NCBI GenBank assembly: GCA_018399255.1
Contig: JAGYPA010000007.1
Span: forward strand, 1-64,000
Reading direction: 5' to 3'
Origin: Spirochaetales bacterium
GTDB taxonomy: Bacteria; Spirochaetota; Spirochaetia; JABMQR01
DNA: 64,000 bases
The first letter of the stretch is position 1; each line of letters opens with the position of its first letter. Below, one piece after another: positions 42,008 to 50,979 of this stretch. Under the pieces are notes generated by a model that was not told the origin of the DNA, did no database searches, and saw only the letters and a program-made list of their open reading frames with translations. The position numbers and the translations under genes are program-made.

Positions 42008-43294
42008 TTATTCCCAGTACTTTTTCATCCGCTCACGGAGTCCGGCAGCATAACCGTCCCAATCGGTGATGGGATACTTTGCCAGACCTTCCTCGCAGGC
42101 CGCCTTGGCAACGGCAACCGCTTCCCACTCGATAACTCTCGGATCGAACGGTTTAGGCACAATATAATCCCGCCCGAATGAGAATTCTCTACCTCCATAG
42201 GCCTTCTTGATGGATTCAGGAACCGGCTGTTTCGCAAGATCTGCAAGTGCCTTTGCTGCGGCCATTTTCATGCCTTCAGAGATTGTTGTAGCCCGAACAT
42301 CAAGCGCACCCCTGAAAATAAAAGGAAAACCCAGAACATTGTTAATCTGATTGGGGTAATCACTGCGGCCCGTGGCCATGATTACATCACTCCGCGTTGC
42401 TGTAGCGGTCTCATAGGTGATTTCAGGATTAGGATTGCTCATGGCAAAAACAATGGGATTGTCCGCCATGGAAAGGAGCATTTCAGGAGTAACGCAATCT
42501 GCGACCGACAGACCGATAAAAGCATCCGCACCGACCAGGGCTTCTGCCAGGGTTCTCGCATCAGTTTCAACAGCCATCTCTTCCTTCTCCGGAGTCATTC
42601 GCTCAGTCCGTCCCTTGAAGATAACTCCCTTGCTGTCGCACATAATAATGTTTTCTTTTTTCACCCCTGCCGCGGCAAACATTTTACCGCAGGAAACCCC
42701 CGCAGCACCTGCTCCGTTGAACACAACCTTCAGATCTTCCATCTTACGGCCGGTAATCTCGGCTGCATTCATGATACCCGCTGTTGATATAATAGCCGTC
42801 CCATGCTGATCATCATGAAAGATCGGAATATTGCACTCCCTGATCAGCGTCTGTTCTATCTCAAAACATTCCGGGGCCTTGATATCTTCAAGGTTAACCC
42901 CGCCGAATGTAGGCTCCAGCAGCTTAACGATTTCTATCAGCTTCTGGGGGTCTTTGGTATCAACTTCAAGATCAAATACATCGATGTCGGCAAATCTCTT
43001 GAAGAGAACCCCTTTCCCTTCCATAACCGGCTTTGAGGCGAGTGCTCCACGATCACCGAGACCGAGGATTGCTGTTCCGTTGGAAATAACCGCTACAAGA
43101 TTTCCCTTTGAGGTATACTTGTAGGCATCTTCAGGATTGTCGGCAATCTCGAGAACCGGCTTAGCAACTCCAGGGGTATAAGCCAGGGAGAGCTCGTCCG
43201 CCGTCTGGCAGGGTTTTGTTGGTACTACTTCAATTTTACCCGGCTTACCGCCCATCGTGTGATACCTGAGTGCTTTCTCTTTCAGTTCATCCAT
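42008..43294 (-). CDS. NAD(P)-dependent malic enzyme
   Basis: 428 residues, the size of short bacterial malic enzymes. Catalytic and metal sites are intact: AYTPGVAKPV, SNGTAILGLGDRG, PTFGGVNLEDIKAPECFEIE, IPIFHDDQHGTAI, the Rossmann loop FNGAGAAGVS, and AMSNPNPEI. It decarboxylates malate to pyruvate with reduction of NAD(P). It lies 91 nt downstream of the Ldh2-type dehydrogenase in a DeoR-headed minus-strand cluster. Confidence 0.93.
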   Translation of the reverse strand: MDELKEKALRYHTMGGKPGKIEVVPTKPCQTADELSLAYTPGVAKPVLEIADNPEDAYKYTSKGNLVAVISNGTAILGLGDRGALASKPVMEGKGVLFKRFADIDVFDLEVDTKDPQKLIEIVKLLEPTFGGVNLEDIKAPECFEIEQTLIRECNIPIFHDDQHGTAIISTAGIMNAAEITGRKMEDLKVVFNGAGAAGVSCGKMFAAAGVKKENIIMCDSKGVIFKGRTERMTPEKEEMAVETDARTLAEALVGADAFIGLSVADCVTPEMLLSMADNPIVFAMSNPNPEITYETATATRSDVIMATGRSDYPNQINNVLGFPFIFRGALDVRATTISEGMKMAAAKALADLAKQPVPESIKKAYGGREFSFGRDYIVPKPFDPRVIEWEAVAVAKAACEEGLAKYPITDWDGYAAGLRERMKKYWE

Positions 43295-43385
43295 AATTTT
43301 TCTCCTTGCTGTAATAGCTTTTTTTATATATGCGTCACAGGCTGCCTCAAATACATCCGCTGGCGGCTGTCCGGGTATAGCCTGT

Positions 43386-44516
43386 TCAGTCCTGTTCGAA
43401 ATCGAAGGTGTAGTCCATTTTCCAGCGGTCTCTCAGTTCGATCATTACTTTCTGCAGAGATGGCGGAACCGGGCACCCATGCTCTTTTCTGTACTGCCAG
43501 GCTATAAATTCCTTCTCTCCAGCTGTATATATTTTCTCTTCTCCGGGGGCTTTCTGCGAGTTCCTAACATCCCGGCAGATGTTTCCGGCAATCCGTTTGA
43601 ATGTTTCCAGTCCCATAAACCGCTCAGGGTCTATTGCTATGAAAAAGTGTCCGAGAGGATACGGCAGCTTCTTCCCTTCGGCATCAAAACCGTTAAGGTC
43701 TTTCAGGTAGGCGCCGTCCTGAAGGGCTGCTGATAGAATTTCAACAACCATGGCATAGCCGTAGCCTTTGTAGCCGCCGGTCTGTTCTCCGATTCCTCCA
43801 AGGGGAGCCAAGGCGGCCTTTCCTTTTGTCAGGTCAATAAGCACCTGTTTGGTATCAGTCCGTGTCTGCCCGTCGCTGCCGATTACCCAGCCTGCTGGCA
43901 GGTCTTTTCCAGCCCTTCCGTATACTTCTATTTTGCCTCGTTGGGATACTGATGTGGCACAGTCAAGAATAAATGGAAATTCCTCGTCCGTTGGTATCCC
44001 GAATGTGAGGGGATTGGTTCCCAGCATGTTTTCCACTCCAAAAGTTGGAGCAATTGATGGTCGGGCATTTGTTCCTGTTATACCGATCATCCCCGCATCG
44101 GTAGCCATTGAAGCAAAATATCCGGCTATACCGTAATGGGTTGAGTTTCTTACGGCTACCATGCCCATGCCGTATTCCTTGGCCTTTTCTATGGCCAGTT
44201 CCATGGCTTTTTTTGATACTACATGGCCCATTCCATTGTTTCCATCCAGCACGGCTGCAGTCTTATCATCCTTGATTATATCAATTTTTGTTACCGGATT
44301 GAGAATTCCGGCATCAATCCGGTCTATATATATAGGTTTGAGTCTGCCGATTCCGTGCGAATCAATCCCTCGCTTGTCAGAGGTGATGAGGACTTCTCCT
44401 ACGATCTCCGCATCAGCCTCCGGAACACCGGAATGTAGCAGAACGTCTTTCATAAATTTTTCCAAAACTTCAAAATCAACCCAAACACAATCTTTGTACG
44501 CTTCCTCATACGCCAT
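43386..44516 (-). CDS. Malate/L-lactate dehydrogenase family oxidoreductase (Ldh2/YlbC-type)
   Basis: 376 residues from ATG 44516, which has a strong AAGGAGG 6 nt upstream; the open frame to 44627 is an overextension. Family motifs: KRGIDSHGIGRL (conserved His), GMVAVRNSTHYGIAGYFA, ITGTNARPSIAPTFG, LGTNPLTFGIP, QTGGYKGYGYAMVVEILS. The family reduces 2-keto acids (oxaloacetate, pyruvate, 2,3-diketogulonate and others) with NAD(P)H. The downstream malic enzyme favours a malate/lactate-type substrate. Preceded by a DeoR regulator. Confidence 0.88.
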   Translation of the reverse strand: MAYEEAYKDCVWVDFEVLEKFMKDVLLHSGVPEADAEIVGEVLITSDKRGIDSHGIGRLKPIYIDRIDAGILNPVTKIDIIKDDKTAAVLDGNNGMGHVVSKKAMELAIEKAKEYGMGMVAVRNSTHYGIAGYFASMATDAGMIGITGTNARPSIAPTFGVENMLGTNPLTFGIPTDEEFPFILDCATSVSQRGKIEVYGRAGKDLPAGWVIGSDGQTRTDTKQVLIDLTKGKAALAPLGGIGEQTGGYKGYGYAMVVEILSAALQDGAYLKDLNGFDAEGKKLPYPLGHFFIAIDPERFMGLETFKRIAGNICRDVRNSQKAPGEEKIYTAGEKEFIAWQYRKEHGCPVPPSLQKVMIELRDRWKMDYTFDFEQD

Positions 44517-44595
44517 ATTGTGCCTCCTTTTCAATTCTCTTCCCGGCAATACGCCGGTACGCACTGACTGCAGCTGCAGAACTGGTGCGATTAGG

Positions 44596-45393
44596 TTATG
44601 TTGCAGTGTTCCCTGAGCTCCCGGCAATTATCATTTCGATGCCGGCCTGGTTCAGTTCGTTTTCTGATAATATGTTTTTTGCTCCTTCGTCGGTTATCAG
44701 GTAGTCGATGCGGCGCAGGTCTGCTGTCCGAAAATTGGACACTACTCCTATTTTGCTGCTGTCGGCCACAACAATAATGGTTCCGACGGTCGCTTCTATC
44801 ATTTTTCTTGTCATTTCAGCTTCCTGCATTATTGGTGTTGTCAAGCCATAGGTAAGGCTGAATCCATCCACTCCAATAACGGCTTTGTTGGCATATATTC
44901 TTCCTAATGCCAGCAGGCCGATGTCACCGGTGACAGACTGAGACTTAGTTCTGTAGTTTCCCCCGATAAATATGAGATCAAAATCAGCAGCATCCGCTAT
45001 TCTGGCTGCTCCAATGTTGTTGGTTATTATGGTGATTTTCTTATGTGCCAGAGCACTGATTACAGCCTGGGTGGTTGAGCCGCTGTTTATCAAGACCATA
45101 TCCCCGTCCTGTATCAACTCAACGGCAGCGCGAGCTATCTGCTCTTTTTCGTTTTTTCGTATTTGTTCTTTTTGCGAATACAGCGGTTCTACCGGCATAT
45201 TCTGGCGAAGTATGGCCCCCCCGTGAGTTCGCTCAAGAACTCCCCGTTGTTCAAGCAAGTCAAGGTCGCGCCGTATTGTGAGAACAGAAACATCAAACAT
45301 TTCACTCAGTTCGTTGACTCGAACGATACCCTGATGATGAATCATCTCTCTGATGGCTTTCTGCCTGTCTGCCGGTATCAGTCCTGCTGCCAT
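44596..45393 (-). CDS. DeoR/GlpR family transcriptional regulator
   Basis: 265 residues. The DeoR helix-turn-helix RVNELSEMFDVSVLTIRRDL occupies residues about 24-43, followed by the wing GVLERTHGGA and a sugar-phosphate-isomerase-like sensor domain (LINSGSTTQAVISAL, ITIITNNIGAA, FIGGNYR, VIGVDGFSLTYG). Effectors of this family are usually phosphorylated sugars or polyols. It probably controls the two dehydrogenase genes behind it. Codon third positions here are noticeably more T/A-rich than in the fab or etf operons. Confidence 0.88.
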   Translation of the reverse strand: MAAGLIPADRQKAIREMIHHQGIVRVNELSEMFDVSVLTIRRDLDLLEQRGVLERTHGGAILRQNMPVEPLYSQKEQIRKNEKEQIARAAVELIQDGDMVLINSGSTTQAVISALAHKKITIITNNIGAARIADAADFDLIFIGGNYRTKSQSVTGDIGLLALGRIYANKAVIGVDGFSLTYGLTTPIMQEAEMTRKMIEATVGTIIVVADSSKIGVVSNFRTADLRRIDYLITDEGAKNILSENELNQAGIEMIIAGSSGNTAT

Positions 45394-45756
45394 ACGCTAT
45401 TCCTCATTAATGGATTTAAATTAGAATTATGGTTTTTTATGAATCTTTTTTATCGTTTTTGAATTCCAAGGTCAGAATATATGGTGGGAGTAGGGTTGTC
45501 AAGAGCCAAAACTGATTTTTAACGAACTTTTAACAACATGTCCCGAAAAGAGTGTGGTCCGCACTTTCTGGAAATGGCCTGACCGATACACGCTATAAGT
45601 CATGTTTTTGCTCGGTAAATGATACCCATCTCAACTTTTTTCAAAAACTTTTCTCAAACTTGAATATTTTCCCAACTCTCCGAAGTACATATATATAGAG
45701 CATACGCTGAGCTCCTCAGCCGCTCGTATTCCACTACCCCGATCCAGGAGGTCCCC
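45394..45756. other. Intergenic region: deoR upstream side and left end of the insertion sequence
   Basis: 363 bp. 45394-45534 is AT-rich and should contain the deoR promoter on the minus strand; no convincing -35/-10 pair was found. 45535-45756 is the left part of the insertion sequence, including its terminal repeat and a GGAGG in front of the transposase start. Confidence 0.5.
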
Positions 45757-46929
45757 ATGAATCATCCCCCCCATTGCCCTAACCCCGATTGCCCGCTGCA
45801 CTACCCAGAAGCAGTAGAAAAACTCCGAGAGGAAAATGAGCCCACCTTCCAGAAGTGCGGCACTCGCTCTACCCAAGCATTCGGCATCGTCCAGCGCTTC
45901 CTCTGCACCATCTGCGGCAAGACCTGCAGTGAGCAGACCTTCAGCCTCGACTATTACGCCAAACGCGTTATCGACTACGAGGAACTTGAGCGGCTCACCC
46001 ATGCTTCTACCGGCCTCCGTGCAACCGCCCGCCACCTCAACTGCTCCCCTGATACCGTCTCCAACCGCAATATGCGCCTGAGTCGCCAGTTTATCGCTGC
46101 CAATGCCGAAATCCTCGAAACCCATGAGCTAAAGGAAAATATCGCCCTCGACGGCTTCGAATCCAAAACCCTCAGCAACTATCATCCCAATAACATCAAC
46201 ATCGCTGCCGGCTCCGATTCCCAGTTCGTCTATGGAGCCTCCTTTACCCAGCTCAACCGCAAGGGCCGCATGACCAAGGAGCAGAAGGTCAGAACCAGAA
46301 ACTAAAAATCAGGAACCCCAGCCCTTCTACAAGCGACAAGGCTGTCAGATCCTTTACCCTCCCAGGTCGACCCGAGCCATCCCGACCGGACAAAAACTCA
46401 CCGTCTTCTCGATGAGCATCTTGCCTACCCGGAAGCCTATTGCCCGGTATCCATGCAGGTTACCCATAAGACCAGCTCCAGGACCTGGACCCGGATGAAT
46501 CCTGTTTCCGGTCAACTACGTGGACCGGGAAGTTTCAGGATCTCAGGAGCATGGACGCAAGACCGTCTGCATTGCCGAAACGTCAAATACCCAGCTCGAG
46601 CGCATGCACAGCTATCTCTTTTACCATAACTATCTGAAGCAGTTCCGTATTAACGATCCGGTGTCGATGATGACACTATCGCCAATTACCATCCAGGCCG
46701 GTATTGATGAGCAGGCGGTGAAGCAGGCGACTGCCAATATCTACACCCGCAGGAAGTTCTTCAGCCATGTGCGGACGAAGCTGACCTGGTTTGAGCAGCT
46801 GGTCTGGATGCGCCTGGTGAAGAATCCTGAGGTGCACACGGCAATGTACCTCCCCCGATTCCTTACCTGTTACTGAGTGGAGCAGGGTCGGGCAGCTCTG
46901 CGCCGTCCCTGCTGTCTTCGTGACATGTT
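45535..46929 (+). mobile_element. Decayed insertion sequence (IS1/IS1595-like) with terminal inverted repeats
   Basis: Imperfect 18-bp terminal inverted repeats, AACATGTCCCGAAAAGAG at 45535-45552 and, on the other strand, AACATGTCACGAAGACAG at 46929-46912 (15 of 18 positions match). Between them lies one broken transposase gene. I saw no convincing target-site duplication. The element is about 1.4 kb and lies between deoR and the dCMP deaminase gene. Confidence 0.75.
45757..46876 (+). pseudogene. Transposase (zinc-ribbon DDE type), degenerate
   Basis: ATG 45757 follows GGAGG. Residues 1-60 form a zinc-ribbon (CPNPDCPLHY ... CTICGKTC), then a helix-turn-helix (GLRATARHLNCSPDTVSNR) and the first catalytic segment ENIALDGFESK ... 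NNINIAAGSDSQFVYG. The frame breaks near 46290-46305; the C-terminal part (SNTQLERMHSYLFYHNYLKQFRIN, TKLTWFEQLVWMRLV) is in other frames and resumes at 46520-46876, with at least two frameshifts between. Both halves look like one IS1-type transposase, now inactive. Confidence 0.78.
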
Positions 46930-46977
46930 ATAAAAACTATGGTAATATGGGTCGATAATACTGACAAGGAAGAGCCT

Positions 46978-47472
46978 ATGGGAAAACGAAAAGACTACAT
47001 CGGCTGGGACGACTATTTTATGGGAATTGCCCTGCTCTCTGCCCAGCGAAGCAAAGACCCCTCAACGCAGGTTGGAGCATGCATAGTAAATACCGATAAA
47101 AAAATTGTCGGTGTCGGGTATAACGGATTTCCTAAAGGCTGCGATGATGATGTTCTTCCCTGGGCGCGTGAAGGAAGTTTTCTCGAGACTAAGTATCCAT
47201 TTGTCTGTCATGCGGAATTGAATGCGATTCTTAACAGCATATCTCGGGACCTTTCCGGGTGCAGCATCTATGTAGCCCTGTTCCCCTGCAATGAGTGCGC
47301 CAAGGCAATCATCCAGTCCGGCATCCGCGAAATAATCTACCTCTCTGATAAATACGCAGAAACTGACATAGTAAAAGCTTCTAAAATGATGCTGGATCAA
47401 GCCGGGGTCAGTTACCGGAGAATGGAACCAACTTATAAAAAAATTATTCTTGACCTTGATATCCGGGAGTAA
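46978..47472 (+). CDS. dCMP deaminase (ComE-like cytidine/deoxycytidylate deaminase)
   Basis: 164 residues from ATG 46978 (AAGGA 7 nt upstream); the longer frame from 46939 is not supported. Zinc motifs are complete: CHAELNAIL (His and catalytic Glu) and PCNECAKAI (two Cys), with [11 protein letters not shown] and [11 protein letters not shown] characteristic of dCMP deaminases. It deaminates dCMP to dUMP for thymidylate synthesis. It starts only 49 bp after the IS right end, so its promoter probably lies in or next to the element. Followed 3 nt later by the PfkB kinase gene. Confidence 0.9.
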   Translation: MGKRKDYIGWDDYFMGIALLSAQRSKDPSTQVGACIVNTDKKIVGVGYNGFPKGCDDDVLPWAREGSFLETKYPFVCHAELNAILNSISRDLSGCSIYVALFPCNECAKAIIQSGIREIIYLSDKYAETDIVKASKMMLDQAGVSYRRMEPTYKKIILDLDIRE

Positions 47473-47475
47473 CCA

Positions 47476-48396
47476 ATGAAAGATGCATCATATTTAGTTG
47501 TCTGCCTAAATCCAACATTCCAGAAAACCCTGGTACTTCCAAAACTTCAGGTAAACGAAGTTAACAGAAGTCAGGAATATTACCTTACCCTTGCCGGAAA
47601 AGGGATGAATACCGCACGGATACTCATGCAGCTTGGCTGCCGGGTTAAGCACCTCACCCATCTTGGAGGCAGCCAGAAAGAAATTTTCCTCTCCATGGTC
47701 AATAAAGACGGCATACCCCTGCTGTGGGTCGACTCAGAAAGTGAGATACGCACCTGCACAACCCTCGTTGACATAACAAATCACACAACTACCGAAATTG
47801 TAGAAGAACCCGAAAGAGTACGTGAGGAAGCACAGAATCAAATCATAGCCGCCTATGAGGGAGCAATGCCTCATTTTGACGCAGTCATTATTGCTGGAAC
47901 CAGCGCACCGGGATATGACGAAGAGACCCTGCCGCGAATGGTCAAATCAGCCCGGGAAAAGGATAAGCTCGTAATACTTGACATCAAAGGGAACGATCTG
48001 CGGAATTCGCTCCCCTTCGGACCATCAATCATTAAACCCAACTTCTCGGAATTCCTGAAAACATTCAAACCAGAGGCAGAACAGGGCGAACATGCGATCG
48101 CTGCCGAAGAGCATAAATTTGTAACAGAACAAATGCTGGAAATCTATAAAACCTTCAAAACAACAACAGTTATCACTTCGGGAGCCAATCCTACCCTTTT
48201 TATTGAAGAAGGAAAAATAACATCCCTCCCTGTACATTCAATAGTCCCGGTAAACACCATAGGCTCCGGAGATGCCTTTACAGCTGGATTAGCTGCAGCT
48301 ATCGGAGCAGGCAGTACTATTTCCGATGCCGTGAGAAACGGGCAGAAATGCGGAGCAAAAAACGCAGAACTCATAATTCCTGGAACAATCATCTGA
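47476..48396 (+). CDS. PfkB-family sugar kinase (1-phosphofructokinase-like)
   Basis: 306 residues. PfkB signatures: the GKGMNTARILMQLG segment near the N-terminus and VNTIGSGDAFTAGLA near the C-terminus with catalytic Asp. The NPTFQKTLVLPKLQVNEVNR start and the IIKPNFSEF segment favour the hexose-phosphate (1-phosphofructokinase/tagatose-6-phosphate kinase) group over ribokinase. No PTS genes are nearby, so the sugar phosphate is undetermined. Probably co-transcribed with the dCMP deaminase and the SDR gene downstream. Confidence 0.85.
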   Translation: MKDASYLVVCLNPTFQKTLVLPKLQVNEVNRSQEYYLTLAGKGMNTARILMQLGCRVKHLTHLGGSQKEIFLSMVNKDGIPLLWVDSESEIRTCTTLVDITNHTTTEIVEEPERVREEAQNQIIAAYEGAMPHFDAVIIAGTSAPGYDEETLPRMVKSAREKDKLVILDIKGNDLRNSLPFGPSIIKPNFSEFLKTFKPEAEQGEHAIAAEEHKFVTEQMLEIYKTFKTTTVITSGANPTLFIEEGKITSLPVHSIVPVNTIGSGDAFTAGLAAAIGAGSTISDAVRNGQKCGAKNAELIIPGTII

Positions 48397-48477
48397 AAAC
48401 ACAGGTGGTTGAGGAAATTTCACAATTATTTCATGTTGAAATATCCTCTCACCAAGTTGCAATAAAGAGAGAACAAC

Positions 48478-49215
48478 ATGACAACAGAAAAACTATCCGG
48501 AAAACGGGCAATTATTACGGGAGGATCTCGCGGAATCGGATTCTCCACAGCTAAAGCACTGGCTGCCCATGGGGTTAACCTGCTGATCAGCGGAAAAAAC
48601 CCTGAATCCATCGCTAAGGCTGCAAAAGCAGTGGCTGATGAATACAGAAATATTACCGTAATGCCCTTTGCTGCAGACCTGTCCAGCAAGGAGACACCTC
48701 AAGCAATCATTTACGAGGCTGTTAACAAACTGGGCGGCATCGACTTTCTGATAAACAATGCCGGAATTTCCCTGTCAAAACCCCTGGAAAACACAGAGGA
48801 AGACGAATGGGATGCAGTAATGACCGTAAACGCCAAAGCACCCTACTTTCTTTGCAAGTACGCCCTGCCGCACCTCAGAAAATCAATTCATCCAGTAATA
48901 ATCCAAATAGCCTCAGTAGTTGCCTTCAAGGGATATGAACACCAAAGTGCCTATGCAGCTTCAAAACACGCTATTCTTGGCTTTACCAAAACACTTACCA
49001 AAGAAGTACAAAATGATGGTATACGCGTATACACAATCTCACCGGGAGGAGTTGCAACAGATATGGCCACGGCAATTCGTCCGGATCTTGATACAACCGA
49101 CCTCATACACCCAGATGAAATTGCTGAAACGCTGGTGTATCTCCTTCAGCAGACTGGCAATGCCATGATAGACAACATCTCCCTCCATCGTTTTACAAAA
49201 CCTGGTTGGCTATAG
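48478..49215 (+). CDS. SDR family NAD(P)-dependent oxidoreductase
   Basis: 245 residues. Cofactor loop ITGGSRGIGFSTA (residues about 13-25), FLINNAGISLS, catalytic region IQIASVVAFKG ... YAASKHAILG with Tyr-x3-Lys, and SPGGVATDMA. This is a classical SDR; the substrate may be a sugar, polyol or 3-oxo compound. An AGAGAG-type ribosome-binding site precedes ATG 48478, 81 nt after the PfkB gene. Confidence 0.85.
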   Translation: MTTEKLSGKRAIITGGSRGIGFSTAKALAAHGVNLLISGKNPESIAKAAKAVADEYRNITVMPFAADLSSKETPQAIIYEAVNKLGGIDFLINNAGISLSKPLENTEEDEWDAVMTVNAKAPYFLCKYALPHLRKSIHPVIIQIASVVAFKGYEHQSAYAASKHAILGFTKTLTKEVQNDGIRVYTISPGGVATDMATAIRPDLDTTDLIHPDEIAETLVYLLQQTGNAMIDNISLHRFTKPGWL

Positions 49216-49276
49216 CAACATCAAGAATACTATACCTTCTGAGCTTGCCAGGAGTTTACCGAAATTCTTTGCAGCC

Positions 49277-49307
49277 AAAAAAACCAGTTGGTGAACACGC
49301 CAACTGA
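49277..49307 (-). terminator. Rho-independent terminator of the BMP-type ABC operon
   Basis: Stem CAGTTGG (49285-49291) / CCAACTG (49300-49306) with an 8-nt loop; on the minus strand it is followed by seven T. It lies about 27 nt beyond the ATPase stop codon. Confidence 0.8.
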
Positions 49308-49332
49308 TTGTGGTGATAAATCCGACAGGTTA

Positions 49333-50892
49333 CTAGTCCTGGCAGACGGCCTCAGCCGGCTCCGGCCTGGGCGGATCCTCGGGATTGATACCCGCCATAA
49401 GCAGACCGAGGGTTTGGATGTCGGTATCCTGACGATTGAAAACACCCATAATCTGCCCCTCATAAATAACCGCAATACGGTCAGAAAGCCCGTAGAGCTC
49501 ATCAAGATCCTCCGAGGTCAGCAAAATAGCTGTTCCGGAATCCCGCTGCTTGAGCAACTGCTGATGAATATATTCCGAAGCCCCAATATCAACCCCGCGG
49601 GTCGGCTGGGCTGCAATCAGAACCGAAGGCTTGCGGGAAAGCTCCCGCGCCATAATCAGTTTCTGAATATTGCCCCCTGAAAGGTTTTTTATGGGAGTAT
49701 CCAGCGTAGGCGTCTTAACCGTAAAATCGCGCACCAGCTTCTGGGCATGTTCCGCCATCTTGGGAAAATTAAGAAAAATACCCTTGCGAAAGGGCTTAAC
49801 CATATGATCATGCAGAAAAACATTCTCCTGCACAGAAAAATCTTTAACCGCTCCGTCAAGCATACGCTCTTCGGGAATAATTGCCAGACCCTTGTCAATC
49901 CGCTGATTAAGCTTCATATCAGTAATATCGACACCATTCAGGATAACAGTCCCCGAATCAGCTTTACGAACACCGATCAGGCACTCGGCCAGCTCCAGCT
50001 GTCCATTACCGGAAACCCCGGCCAATCCCAGAATCTCTCCCGAATGGACTTGCAGATCTATACCGGCCAGCGCTTCCGTACCGCGGTCTCCGGTTACTCG
50101 AAGCTGACTGATGCTGAGCCGTTCCGGACCCGGTTTGTATTCACGATGAACCAGCTTCTTAAGTTCGCGGCCTACCATCATCTTTATCAGATCATCCCGC
50201 GATACCCCCCGGGCCGGAGTCGTACCCATTTTCTTGCCGTCACGCAGTACCGTTATACGATCGCACAAGGCAGTCACTTCATGCAGCTTGTGGGAGATAA
50301 AAACCAGTCCATGCCCCTCTTTGACCATTTTGCGAAGAACCACAAAAAGATCATCAACCTCCTGAGGCGTCAATACAGCCGTTGGTTCGTCGAGGATAAT
50401 AATACCCGCCCCGCGGTACAAAGCCTTGACAATTTCAACCCGCTGCTGCTCACCTACCGACAGGTGCCCGACCAGATCGTTCGGTTTTATCCTCAGTCCA
50501 TATTCTGCCGACAAGTCACAGAGCCGCTCACTTACTGCCTGTAAATCGAGCATTACTTTGGGTCCTGTTGAATCACCAAGCGCCACATTCTGAGCAACGG
50601 TCATAGTCGGCACCAGCATGAAATGCTGATGAATCATACCGATACCGGCTGAAAGGGCATCGGCGGGAGAATGAAAATGCTGGATCGCACCATCCAGGCT
50701 GATGGAGCCCCCATCAATCTGGTACATACCATACAGGATCTTCATTAGGGTACTCTTGCCAGCCCCATTTTCCCCTAGCAGCGCATGCACCTCACCGGCA
50801 CGCAAATCAAAATCAATATGATCACAGGCCAACACTCCAGGAAAACGTTTGACAATACCTGCCATTTCAACATGTTGAATCATGCCCGTCAT
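49333..50892 (-). CDS. Nucleoside-type (BMP family) ABC importer ATP-binding protein
   Basis: 519 residues from ATG 50892 (AGAGGAG about 9 nt upstream); the open frame to 50937 crosses a hairpin. Two ABC cassettes: Walker A GENGAGKST, Walker B IIILDEPTAVLT, second signature LSGGNIQKL and a second Walker-like region ending QPTRGVD. The GIVKRFPGVLACDHIDFDL start and the HLSVGEQQRVEIVKAL signature are those of the NupO/YufO group, which imports purine nucleosides with a BMP lipoprotein. It is the only intact gene of its operon; the binding protein and both permeases upstream carry frameshifts. Confidence 0.9.
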   Translation of the reverse strand: MTGMIQHVEMAGIVKRFPGVLACDHIDFDLRAGEVHALLGENGAGKSTLMKILYGMYQIDGGSISLDGAIQHFHSPADALSAGIGMIHQHFMLVPTMTVAQNVALGDSTGPKVMLDLQAVSERLCDLSAEYGLRIKPNDLVGHLSVGEQQRVEIVKALYRGAGIIILDEPTAVLTPQEVDDLFVVLRKMVKEGHGLVFISHKLHEVTALCDRITVLRDGKKMGTTPARGVSRDDLIKMMVGRELKKLVHREYKPGPERLSISQLRVTGDRGTEALAGIDLQVHSGEILGLAGVSGNGQLELAECLIGVRKADSGTVILNGVDITDMKLNQRIDKGLAIIPEERMLDGAVKDFSVQENVFLHDHMVKPFRKGIFLNFPKMAEHAQKLVRDFTVKTPTLDTPIKNLSGGNIQKLIMARELSRKPSVLIAAQPTRGVDIGASEYIHQQLLKQRDSGTAILLTSEDLDELYGLSDRIAVIYEGQIMGVFNRQDTDIQTLGLLMAGINPEDPPRPEPAEAVCQD

Positions 50893-50926
50893 TAAAGAAT
50901 TCTCCTCTTGGTGAAAGCAGGCGGCT

Positions 50927-50960
50927 GGTTCTTTCAAAATTAAAGAATTTTGAAAGAACC
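50927..50960. repeat. Perfect hairpin between the BMP and ATPase genes
   Basis: GGTTCTTTCAAAATT (50927-50941) and AATTTTGAAAGAACC (50946-50960) around AAAG: a perfect 15-bp stem. Its core resembles the palindromic family at 2.2, 9.1 and 13.4 kb (TTTCAAAAT / ATTTTGAAA). It lies inside the operon and could attenuate or stabilise the transcript. Confidence 0.7.
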
Positions 50961-50979
50961 TCGATTACCATTACTTCTG

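Noticed and set aside
49747-50544. A 265-codon open frame on the plus strand
   Set aside because: Antisense to the double-cassette ATPase gene.
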